A DNA stretch of 64,000 nt from an uncultured Collinsella sp. GTDB taxonomy: Bacteria > Actinomycetota > Coriobacteriia > Coriobacteriales > Coriobacteriaceae. The position numbers and the translations under genes were made by a program. The stretch covers positions 3,610 through 67,609 of the forward strand of contig CABUHI010000010.1 in the NCBI GenBank assembly GCA_902491345.1. The letters are read 5' to 3'. The notes beneath the pieces are model-generated. The model worked only from the letters and a program-made list of their open reading frames with translations. It ran no database searches and was not told the origin of the DNA. The stretch's first letter is position 1, and every line of letters begins with the position of its first letter. This document shows positions 26,919 to 36,679 of the stretch, piece by piece.

Positions 26919-27995
26919 ATGTCCGACAATATGCAGCCTATCGATGAAACTCTGGACGACGAGTCCCTGGATGCGGTGGATGCCGAAGCGAACGATGCCT
27001 ATGAGGATGTCGAGGAGTTCGATCCGTTTGAGGGCATGAGCGACGAGGAACTCGACGCCCTGTGCGACGAGGGCGACAGCCTCGCGGGCTTTGGCGACGT
27101 TGAGCCTGGTTTCCGCAGCGGCTTCGTGGCGCTGGTCGGCCGCCCCAACGCCGGCAAGTCCACGCTGCTCAACGCCTGCTATGGCAAAAAGGTCGCCATC
27201 ACCTCGCCGGTGGCCCAGACGACCCGCCGCCGCATGCGCGCCGTCGTCAACCGCCCCGGTTACCAGCTGGTCTTTGTCGATACCCCGGGTATCCACAAGC
27301 CCAAGGACGGCCTGGGGTCCGAGCTCAACAAGAGCGCGTTGTTCGAACTGAACGATGTCGATGTCGTCGCGTTTTTGATTGATGCCACCAAGCCGATCGG
27401 CAGGGGAGACGCCTGGGTTGCCGAGCGCGTCAAAAACGCCCGTTCCAAGAAGGTCCTGGTGCTCACAAAGGCCGATGAGGCCGACCCCGCACAGGTCATG
27501 GAGCAGCTTAAGACAGCCCACGAGCTCATGGAATATGACGATGAGATCGTGACGTCGTCGGTCAAGAACTTCAACGTCGATGCCTTCATTGAGACCGTTG
27601 CGCACTTTTTGCCCGAGGGTCCGCGTTGGTTCCCCGAGGACATGGGTACCGACGCTTCCGACGAGACGCTCGTTGCCGAGTTTGTGCGCGAGAAGGTCTT
27701 GCGCCGCACCCGTGATGAGATCCCGCACTCCGTGGGCGTCATCTGTGACGCCCTCGAGCAGACTAAGAAGGTCCTGCGCGTGCACGCCACGATTTACGTC
27801 GAGCGCGAGGGGCAGAAGGGCATCATCATCGGCAAGGGCGGCGAAATGATTAAGCATATCGGCATCGATGCCCGTCGTGACCTTGAGCGTATCTTTGGCA
27901 CGCAGGTCTTTTTGGAGCTGGACGTGAAGGTCAAGGCCGGCTGGCGCGACGACGAGGCCCAGATTCGCCGCTTTGGCTACAACGCCGAGGACTAA
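26919..27995 (+). CDS. era: GTPase Era with acidic N-terminal extension
   Basis: 16S rRNA-binding GTPase for small-subunit assembly. 358 residues against a usual 300. G1 GRPNAGKS, G3 DTPGIHKP, G4 TKADE; C-terminal KH domain (EREGQKGIIIGKGGEMIKHIG). Residues 1 to about 65 are an Asp/Glu-dense extension absent from most Era proteins. The ATG 26919 has GAAAGGGA upstream, so the extension appears translated. Confidence 0.95.
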   Translation: MSDNMQPIDETLDDESLDAVDAEANDAYEDVEEFDPFEGMSDEELDALCDEGDSLAGFGDVEPGFRSGFVALVGRPNAGKSTLLNACYGKKVAITSPVAQTTRRRMRAVVNRPGYQLVFVDTPGIHKPKDGLGSELNKSALFELNDVDVVAFLIDATKPIGRGDAWVAERVKNARSKKVLVLTKADEADPAQVMEQLKTAHELMEYDDEIVTSSVKNFNVDAFIETVAHFLPEGPRWFPEDMGTDASDETLVAEFVREKVLRRTRDEIPHSVGVICDALEQTKKVLRVHATIYVEREGQKGIIIGKGGEMIKHIGIDARRDLERIFGTQVFLELDVKVKAGWRDDEAQIRRFGYNAED

Positions 27996-28010
27996 GGGCG
28001 CGCGGCGCGC

Positions 28011-28760
28011 ATGGCAGGCTCCCGGACATATCGCACGAAAGTGCTCGTCCTCGACAAGACGAAGCTCAAAGAGACGGACCTGATCCTTACGATGCTTGAC
28101 GAGCGGGGTCGGCAGGTTCGTGCCGTGGCGAAGGGCGCCCGCAAACCCGGTGGGCGCCTGGCCGCGCGCTGCGAGCTGTTCTGTACCGTCGATATGCTGC
28201 TCGCGCATGGACGGTCGCTCGACGTGGTTTCCCAAGCCGAGCTTATGGAGGCGCCGCTCGGCGCTGCGCCCGATTACGAGACGACCTGCGCCGCAAGCGC
28301 GATCGCCGAGGTCGCGCGCGTGTGCTCGTTCGAGGACGCCGAGGACCCGTTTACCTTTGCCATAACGCAGCGAGCGCTTGCCCTGGTGGGCAGCGGGCTC
28401 GACACAGCGCATATGGATCTGCTCGTGGCGGCCTTTGTCTTTAAGCTGCTGTCGCACGTTGGCTACCGACCCGATTTTTCGGCCTGCGTGCTGTGCGGAG
28501 ACCCCATGCTGTCGTATTTTTCGTCCCAGGCCGGCGGGCTCATGTGCGGCTCGTGCGCGTCGAGCGTTCCGGGTGCCGAGTTGGTGTCGACCGGTGAGGT
28601 CGCATGGCTGCGCGCCCTCATGTCCATGACCTTCGATGCGCTCATGGCCGAGCGAATCGACCCGCATACGGCGGCATTCTTGCTCGGGCTTTCGCATGTT
28701 TGGGCCGCCACGCACACCGATCAGCGCCTCCGTGCGATGGAATTCATGTTGGGTCGGTGA
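28011..28760 (+). CDS. recO: DNA repair protein RecO
   Basis: Loads RecA onto SSB-coated gaps with RecR. 249 residues: N-terminal OB fold (YRTKVLVLDKTKLKETDLI), helical middle, and a zinc site formed by CVLCG and CGSC. ATG 28011 follows a GC-rich stretch without a clear Shine-Dalgarno, but the N-terminus matches the family. Last gene of the phoH-era cluster. Confidence 0.92.
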   Translation: MAGSRTYRTKVLVLDKTKLKETDLILTMLDERGRQVRAVAKGARKPGGRLAARCELFCTVDMLLAHGRSLDVVSQAELMEAPLGAAPDYETTCAASAIAEVARVCSFEDAEDPFTFAITQRALALVGSGLDTAHMDLLVAAFVFKLLSHVGYRPDFSACVLCGDPMLSYFSSQAGGLMCGSCASSVPGAELVSTGEVAWLRALMSMTFDALMAERIDPHTAAFLLGLSHVWAATHTDQRLRAMEFMLGR

Positions 28761-28862
28761 TGATGCGCAGGGGCGGGCTGCTTGTGGTAACATATCGGCC
28801 TGTTAGTACCTCGACCTTGGTTGCTCGCTCCACCGGCGGCTTCCCAGTCCGAGGCGAATCGA

Positions 28863-28878
28863 GTCGCCCGATGGCGAC
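28863..28878 (+). promoter_or_regulatory. rpsO leader hairpin
   Basis: GTCGCC-CGAT-GGCGAC, 21 bases before the rpsO start. S15 commonly represses its own mRNA through leader structures; that this one is such a site is only inferred. Confidence 0.4.
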
Positions 28879-28898
28879 GCAAAACGAAAGGTGAAACA

Positions 28899-29177
28899 AT
28901 GACTGTTTCCAAAGAGCGCAAGGCGGAGCTGACTGCCCAGTTCGGTAACACCCCGGTCGACACCGGCAACCCCAAGGTTCAGGTCGCCATCCTGTCCGAG
29001 CGCATCAAGGAGCTGACCGAGCACATGAAGTCCCACCAGAAGGACTTCCACACCCGTCGTGGCCTGCTCATGCTCGTCGGTCGTCGTCGTCGTCTTCTCT
29101 CCTACATCAAGAAGAACGACATCGTCGAGTACCGTGAGCTCATCAAGGCTCTGGGCATTCGCGACAATATTCAGTAG
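28899..29177 (+). CDS. rpsO: 30S ribosomal protein S15
   Basis: Primary 16S rRNA binding protein. 92 residues with GNTPVDTGNPKVQVAILSER and HMKSHQKDFHTRRGLLMLVG, the S15 signature. ATG 28899 has GAAAGGTG upstream; the longer frame to 28821 is a leader read-through. rpsO next to pnp is conserved from enterics to Gram-positives. Confidence 0.98.
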   Translation: MTVSKERKAELTAQFGNTPVDTGNPKVQVAILSERIKELTEHMKSHQKDFHTRRGLLMLVGRRRRLLSYIKKNDIVEYRELIKALGIRDNIQ

Positions 29178-29193
29178 CGAACTTGTACATGCT

Positions 29194-29225
29194 AAGAGCG
29201 TCCTGCATGCGGGACGCTCTTTTTG
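29194..29225 (+). terminator. rho-independent terminator of rpsO
   Basis: AAGAGCGTCC-TGCATGC-GGGACGCTCTT with TTT, 17 bases after the stop. Read-through could supply pnp. Confidence 0.85.
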
Positions 29226-29243
29226 TGTAAGGGCGTGAACAAT

Positions 29244-29314
29244 CACGCTCTGAAGCGTGGCGGGGGCAGGGGGCCCGCGTCACATGAGAAGCCCGCAGGC
29301 AAGGGGCCTGTGGG
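29244..29314 (+). promoter_or_regulatory. pnp leader with two stem-loops
   Basis: CACGCT-CTGA-AGCGTG (29244-29259) and CCCGCAGGC-AAGG-GGCCTGTGGG (29292-29314) lie just upstream of the pnp Shine-Dalgarno. Such leader hairpins are RNase targets in pnp autoregulation in other bacteria; here this is an inference. Confidence 0.4.
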
Positions 29315-29327
29315 GTAAAGGAGAACA

Positions 29328-31574
<2,247 letters not shown>

Positions 31575-31597
31575 CAGCTACACATAAGCAGTTCAAC

Positions 31598-31628
31598 AAG
31601 GGCGACTCCGGACAGGGGTCGCCCTTTT
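31598..31628 (+). terminator. rho-independent terminator of pnp
   Basis: AAGGGCGAC-TCCGGACAGGG-GTCGCCCTT with TT, 24 bases after the pnp stop. Its descending arm is also the outer end of the neighbouring hairpin element. Confidence 0.85.
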
Positions 31629-31768
31629 GCTATTCCCGGCGGGGTCCGCGGATAAAGTTTCCTGCTCTACAGTCCTGCTCGCGACGGAGGCCACATTAAG
31701 TGGCCTCCTGTTCGTGCGGAACTCGCGATAAACTTTATCCGCGGACCCCGCCGGGATAGCAAAAGGGC
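31621..31768 (-). repeat. long hairpin element, family 1, copy 1
   Basis: A 148-base inverted repeat. The outer arms 31621-31660 and 31730-31768 are complementary over 39 bases except for one extra T. The interior contains the family-1 core, read on the minus strand as TCGCGAGTTCCGCACG, inner hairpin GGAGGCCAC-TTAAT-GTGGCCTCC, then GCAGGACTGTAGAGCAG. The outermost 8 bases coincide with the end of the pnp terminator. No coding potential. Confidence 0.85.
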
Positions 31769-31895
31769 TGGTTGGTGCGGGTTTCGATTTTGTCAGACAG
31801 TCTATTCAGTTATCTGAATTCAGATCTTTAGATAAACGCATGTACGGCATTACCCCAGATAAAACCGACTAAAATAAACCTGTCCCTATTTGTCA
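31769..31895. other. spacer between the two family-1 elements
   Basis: AT-richer than the surroundings. It contains the perfect palindrome ATCTGAATTCAGAT (31812-31825). No gene or clear promoter is seen. Confidence 0.4.
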
Positions 31896-32038
31896 GGTCT
31901 GGGGCCATCGGGGGCCGGGGCGGGGTAAGTTTGTCGCGAGTTCCGCACGCAAAGGAAAGCACATAATGTGCTTTCCGTCTTGCGCAGGACTGTAGAGCAG
32001 CAAACTTAACCCGGCCCGGCCCCCGATGGCCCCAGACC
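31896..32038 (+). repeat. long hairpin element, family 1, copy 2 (inverted relative to copy 1)
   Basis: Outer arms 31896-31933 and 32001-32038 pair almost fully but share little sequence with the arms of copy 1. The core between them has the same length as in copy 1: TCGCGAGTTCCGCACG, inner hairpin GGAAAGCAC-ATAAT-GTGCTTTCC, GCAGGACTGTAGAGCAG. Three inner-stem pairs differ from copy 1, each with the compensating change. Confidence 0.85.
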
Positions 32039-32118
32039 GGCGGGATGGACCAGTTCAGATGGGGCTTTGATGCATGGGTGGTCTGTTGTTGTGCAAATGG
32101 GTATCATACTGTGGTTAT

Positions 32119-32138
32119 TGCATCGACTCTGCGATGCA
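32119..32138 (+). promoter_or_regulatory. stem-loop in the rnj upstream region
   Basis: TGCATCG-ACTCTG-CGATGCA, about 90 bases before rnj. The remaining bases to 32226 hold the presumed rnj promoter; no strong -35/-10 pair was resolved. Confidence 0.35.
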
Positions 32139-32226
32139 TTGTTGTACGTTCCCGGCGGTCGGTTTGCCAGAAGCGCCCCGTCGGTTGTTCCAGACCCGTT
32201 TTGAAGAAAGGAAACCACACTAACCT

Positions 32227-33897
32227 ATGGCAGCTAAAAAATCATCTCCCTTGAAGATCATTCCGCTCGGCGGCCTTGACGGCATCGGCAAGAACATGAC
32301 GGTCTTCGAGTGCGGCGACGACATGGTGCTCGTCGACGCTGGCCTTATGTTCCCCGACGACTCCCAGCCCGGTATAGACCTGGTGCTTCCTGACTACACC
32401 TACGTTCTTGAAAACGAGGAGAAGCTCCGCGGTATCGTCGTCACCCACGGCCACGAGGACCACACCGGTTCGCTTCCGTACCTGCTGCAGGACCTCAACA
32501 ACAAGGTGCCCATCTTCTCGAGCAAGCTGACGCTTGGCTTTATCGAGGGCAAGCTTTCTGAGTTCCGCATCCGCGCGCCCAAGTTCCGCGAGGTCAAGGG
32601 CGGCAGCCATGTCAACCTCGGCGGCATCTCGCTCGACTTCTTCTCGATGACGCACTCCATCCCCGGCGCTCTGGGCGTGTTCATTCGCACTAACCAGGGT
32701 ACCGTTATGCACACCGGCGACTTTAAGCTCGACCAGACGCCCATCGACGGCGTTACGCCCGACTATGCCGCTATCAGCCGCTTTGCCAAGCAGGGCATCG
32801 ACCTACTGCTTTCCGACTCCACCAATGCCACGGTTCCCGGCTTTACCAAGTCAGAGGCCGAGGTTGGTCCCAACCTGCTGCACGCCATCAAGAACGCCCC
32901 GGGTCGCGTGTTCGTCGCGTCGTTCTCGAGCCACATCCATCGTTTGCAGCAGATCTGCGATGCCGCCCGCAAGTGCGGCCGTAAGGTCGTTGTGACCGGT
33001 CGCTCCATGCTCACTAACACCCGCGTGGCGCGCGAGCTTGGCTACCTCAACATCGACGACGCCGATATCATCGATGCCTTTGACATTGATAACCTGCCTG
33101 ACGACAAGATTGTCGTCATGTGCACCGGTTCGCAGGGCGAGCCGCTGTCGGCCCTGTCCCGCATGGCCAATGGCGAGCACAAGACGCTCTCCATCCACGA
33201 GGGCGATACCGTTATCCTCTCGGCAACTCCTGTTCCCGGCAATGAGAAAGCCGTCCAGCAGGTCGTCAACAGCCTGGCCAAGCTCGGTTGCGACGTGTGG
33301 GATAAGAACCGCGCTCTTGTCCACGTCTCGGGCCACGGTAGCCAGGAGGAGCTCAAGCTCCTGATGGCCATGGCCAAGCCCACGTACTTTATGCCGGTTC
33401 ACGGTGAAGCCGTGCATCTGCGCGCCCATGCCCAGCTGGCTCGCAAGATGGGCATCAAGGACGATCATATCTTTATCCTCGATAACGGCGATACGCTCGA
33501 GATGCGCGGCGGTATCGTCAAACGCGGTACGCCCGTCGAGTCCGGCGTCGTCTACGTCGACGGCCTGCGTATCGGCGATACCGATCCCATCGTCCTGCGC
33601 GATCGTCAGAAGCTCGCCAACGACGGTATGGTTACCGCTGTTGCCATCGTCTCGCTCAAGCACAAGAAGATCGAGGCCATCGAGTTCTCGGGCCGCGGCG
33701 TCTCGTTTGCCATCGACGACCAGTTCTCCGAGGATGCCTCCGCATCCATTATGAAGACGATCGAGAAGGGCAAGTTCAGCTTTACGAGCAGCGGTTCCGA
33801 TGCCATTCGCAAGGCCGTGCGCGATTCGCTCTCTAACTTTATCTGGAGCCGTACGCGCACCCGTCCGATGATCATCCCGGTCGTCATGGAGGTTTAG
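32227..33897 (+). CDS. rnj: ribonuclease J
   Basis: Metallo-beta-lactamase/beta-CASP endo- and 5'-exoribonuclease. 556 residues. Metal motif THGHEDHTG, further ligands in MTHSIPGA and HTGDFK, beta-CASP motifs in GRSMLTNTR, CTGSQGEPLSAL and MPVHGEAVHL. ATG 32227 gives the standard N-terminus LKIIPLGGLDGIGKN; the purine run AAAGGAAA is somewhat distant. Together with rny and pnp it gives this organism a Gram-positive type RNA decay set. Confidence 0.96.
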   Translation: MAAKKSSPLKIIPLGGLDGIGKNMTVFECGDDMVLVDAGLMFPDDSQPGIDLVLPDYTYVLENEEKLRGIVVTHGHEDHTGSLPYLLQDLNNKVPIFSSKLTLGFIEGKLSEFRIRAPKFREVKGGSHVNLGGISLDFFSMTHSIPGALGVFIRTNQGTVMHTGDFKLDQTPIDGVTPDYAAISRFAKQGIDLLLSDSTNATVPGFTKSEAEVGPNLLHAIKNAPGRVFVASFSSHIHRLQQICDAARKCGRKVVVTGRSMLTNTRVARELGYLNIDDADIIDAFDIDNLPDDKIVVMCTGSQGEPLSALSRMANGEHKTLSIHEGDTVILSATPVPGNEKAVQQVVNSLAKLGCDVWDKNRALVHVSGHGSQEELKLLMAMAKPTYFMPVHGEAVHLRAHAQLARKMGIKDDHIFILDNGDTLEMRGGIVKRGTPVESGVVYVDGLRIGDTDPIVLRDRQKLANDGMVTAVAIVSLKHKKIEAIEFSGRGVSFAIDDQFSEDASASIMKTIEKGKFSFTSSGSDAIRKAVRDSLSNFIWSRTRTRPMIIPVVMEV

Positions 33898-33898
33898 T

Positions 33899-36679
33899 TT
33901 GGCGCGCGGATCTGCACAAAACGCCAAAGGCAATAAGGCCAATAACCAACCGGCATCTGCTAAGGGTGCCGGTTCCCATCTGCGTGCCAATAAGGGTCAC
34001 GAGGCCGACTTCGACGATTTTGAGCCCTTGGTCGAGCCCTCGGCCAACCGCGATATCGCCGGCGTGGTCATCGCCGTTTTGGCGATTGCGTCCTTCATTG
34101 CCGTGATTTCGCCGGCGACCGCACCCGTTACGGCTGCGGTTGCCGGTTTCTACCACCTGGGCTTTGGTCTGGGCGCCTACGTGCTGCCGATCGTCATTTT
34201 GCTGTTTGCCGCCACGCTCTTTTTAGGTGAGGACTCGCCGCTCAACGCGCGCTCGGTCGCGGGCGGAGCCGTGGTCTTTATCGCCGTTGTCTCCATTCTT
34301 TCTCTGATGGTGCCGGGTACGAGCGACTCGTGTGACCTTATGTTCACGCCGCAAAATTTGTCCGCCTCGGGTGGCTACATCGGTGCGTTTATTGCGAGTG
34401 CGCTGCAGAATGCCCTGGGTAAGCCTATCGCGATGGTAGTCCTGTTGGGTCTTGTCGTCGTGGGCCTGGTCATCATCGGCTTTTCGGTGGGTGGCGTTTT
34501 GCGCTCTGCTCGCGACCGTGCGGCCGATTTTGCCGAGCGCCGTCGTGCCGACGTCAACGCGAGCCCGTGGGGTGACGATGAGGCCCTGTCGGTGCCCGGC
34601 GTTGCCCGTCCGCACCTGAGCATTCTTCGTCAAAAGGGCTCCGATGCTGCCGTGACCACGGTCATGGGCAACGATGTAGACCCGGTTTTGGACGATGACG
34701 ACGAGGACGAGGATCCGTTTGTCGACGTGTCCGATGCCGTGGAAGCTGAGCGCGCTAAGACGACGCTGTTGCCGCGCCGCCATGCCAAGAAGGGCAAGGC
34801 TGCGCCTAATCTCAATACGAGTGAGCCTGACCCGTCTTGGTCCGATAGCGAGATTGAGCTCACCGAGGGCGATGACGAGGACGACGAGGCTCCGATTGAG
34901 ACCGCAAAGACAACTTTGCTGCCGCGTCGCCATGCAAAGCGCGACCAGGTAACCGGTCAGCTTTCGATGGAAGACGACCCCGATAAGATCGACGAGTCCG
35001 AGCCGCCGTTTGCCGTGAATCCTGTTTCGGCAGCACCTCAGATCCCCGACTTCTTGAAGCATCCCAAGGTTGCCGATGTGCCTGCCTCGAGTGCTGTCGA
35101 ATCGGCTGCGGCTAGCGATGGGGGAGCGGACGGCGGCACCGCAGATAATGAAGGCGAAGAAGAGGACGGCCTCAAGCTTCCGCCGCTCGAAATCCTGCAT
35201 GCCAACCCGCAGTCGGCATCCTCCGCGTCTTCTGACAAGGAACTTGAGCAGACTGCCGAGTCGCTTCAGTCCACGTTGCTTGAGTTTGGCCGCAGTGCCC
35301 GCGTGGTCGGCTGGATCGCCGGCCCCACGGTGACGACCTTTAAGCTGCAACCTGGCGAGGGCGAGCGCGTGAGCAAGATTTCGAGACTCGAGGACGATAT
35401 CGCGCTTTCGCTCGCTGCTCAGTCGGTGCGCATCTTTGCCCCGATCCCCGGTACGTCGCTTGTGGGTATCGAGATCCCCAATCGCAAGCGCCAGAACGTC
35501 AACCTGGGCGACGTACTTCCCTATGTGAAGGGCGGTCCGCTCGAGCTGGCCATCGGTCGCGATGCCGAGGGCACGCCGGTCGTCGCCGACCTTGCCAAGA
35601 TGCCCCACCTGCTGATCGCCGGTACCACGGGTTCTGGTAAGTCGGTGATGATCAACTCCATCATCACGACCCTGCTCATGCGCGCGCTTCCCGAGGACGT
35701 TCGCCTGATCATGGTCGACCCCAAGCGCGTCGAGCTCGCGGGCTATAACGGCCTGCCGCATCTCTATGTGCCGGTCGTTACCGAGCCCAAGCAGGCCGCG
35801 AGCGCTCTGCAATGGGCCGTGTCCGAGATGGAGCGTCGCCTGAAGGTCTTCGAGCGCCTTAACGTGCGTAAGATCTCGACCTACAACGAAAAGCAGGCCG
35901 CCGGCGAGTTTGAGCATTACGATAACCCGCCGCAAAAAATGCCCTATCTGGTCATTATCATCGACGAGCTCTCGGACCTGATGATGGTCGCCGGTAAGGA
36001 TGTCGAGGCCTCGATCGTGCGTATCGCCCAGCTGGGCCGTGCTGCCGGTATCCACCTTATCGTGGCCACGCAGCGTCCCAGCTCAAACGTGGTGACGGGC
36101 CTCATCAAGGCCAACATCACCAATCGCATCGCCTTTAACGTCGCCACGGGCATCGACTCGCGCGTCATCATCGACCAGATGGGTGCCGAAAAGCTCACCG
36201 GTTTGGGCGACATGCTGTTCTCCAAGGTCGACTGGGGCAAGCCTCGCCGTATCCAGGGCTGCTTTGTCTCGGACGATGAAATCAACGAGATTGTCGAGTT
36301 CGTCAAGTCGCAGAGCGAGCCCGACTACCACGAGGAGATTCTGTCTGCCGTGGCGCCCGCTTCCATGTCCATGGCGGGTGGCGGCGGCATTGTCCGCACC
36401 GGAGTAGCCGAGCCGCAAGACGATGATCCGCTCATTTGGGAAGCCGCCCATATTGTGGTGGAATCGCAGCTTGGCTCCACATCTGGCCTTCAACGTCGTC
36501 TGAAGGTTGGCTATGCGCGTGCCGGGCGTATTATGGACATGCTGGAAGAAAAGGGTGTCGTCGGCCCGCCCGACGGTTCCAAGCCGCGCGAGGTCCTGTT
36601 GGACGAGGAGGGACTTGCCGCGCTGGAATCTGTCGACGCCGAGATGGCACGTGAAGATCGTGAGTTTGGAGGATTCTGA
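33899..36679 (+). CDS. ftsK: DNA translocase FtsK/SpoIIIE
   Basis: Septal motor that segregates chromosome ends. 926 residues. Four predicted membrane helices between about 52 and 200, a long acidic disordered linker (205-445), and the motor: GTTGSGKS Walker A at 575-582, VIIIDELSDLMM Walker B, ATQRPSSNVVTG; C-terminal gamma winged helix (SQLGSTSGLQRRLKVGYARAG). TTG 33899 starts 1 base after the rnj stop with GGAGG before it. The linker holds two copies of AKTTLLPRRHAK (286-297, 336-347). Confidence 0.96.
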   Translation: MARGSAQNAKGNKANNQPASAKGAGSHLRANKGHEADFDDFEPLVEPSANRDIAGVVIAVLAIASFIAVISPATAPVTAAVAGFYHLGFGLGAYVLPIVILLFAATLFLGEDSPLNARSVAGGAVVFIAVVSILSLMVPGTSDSCDLMFTPQNLSASGGYIGAFIASALQNALGKPIAMVVLLGLVVVGLVIIGFSVGGVLRSARDRAADFAERRRADVNASPWGDDEALSVPGVARPHLSILRQKGSDAAVTTVMGNDVDPVLDDDDEDEDPFVDVSDAVEAERAKTTLLPRRHAKKGKAAPNLNTSEPDPSWSDSEIELTEGDDEDDEAPIETAKTTLLPRRHAKRDQVTGQLSMEDDPDKIDESEPPFAVNPVSAAPQIPDFLKHPKVADVPASSAVESAAASDGGADGGTADNEGEEEDGLKLPPLEILHANPQSASSASSDKELEQTAESLQSTLLEFGRSARVVGWIAGPTVTTFKLQPGEGERVSKISRLEDDIALSLAAQSVRIFAPIPGTSLVGIEIPNRKRQNVNLGDVLPYVKGGPLELAIGRDAEGTPVVADLAKMPHLLIAGTTGSGKSVMINSIITTLLMRALPEDVRLIMVDPKRVELAGYNGLPHLYVPVVTEPKQAASALQWAVSEMERRLKVFERLNVRKISTYNEKQAAGEFEHYDNPPQKMPYLVIIIDELSDLMMVAGKDVEASIVRIAQLGRAAGIHLIVATQRPSSNVVTGLIKANITNRIAFNVATGIDSRVIIDQMGAEKLTGLGDMLFSKVDWGKPRRIQGCFVSDDEINEIVEFVKSQSEPDYHEEILSAVAPASMSMAGGGGIVRTGVAEPQDDDPLIWEAAHIVVESQLGSTSGLQRRLKVGYARAGRIMDMLEEKGVVGPPDGSKPREVLLDEEGLAALESVDAEMAREDREFGGF

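Noticed and set aside
32006..32218. Small minus-strand open frame upstream of rnj
   Set aside because: Begins in the rnj upstream region and ends in the arm of a hairpin element; no ribosome site.
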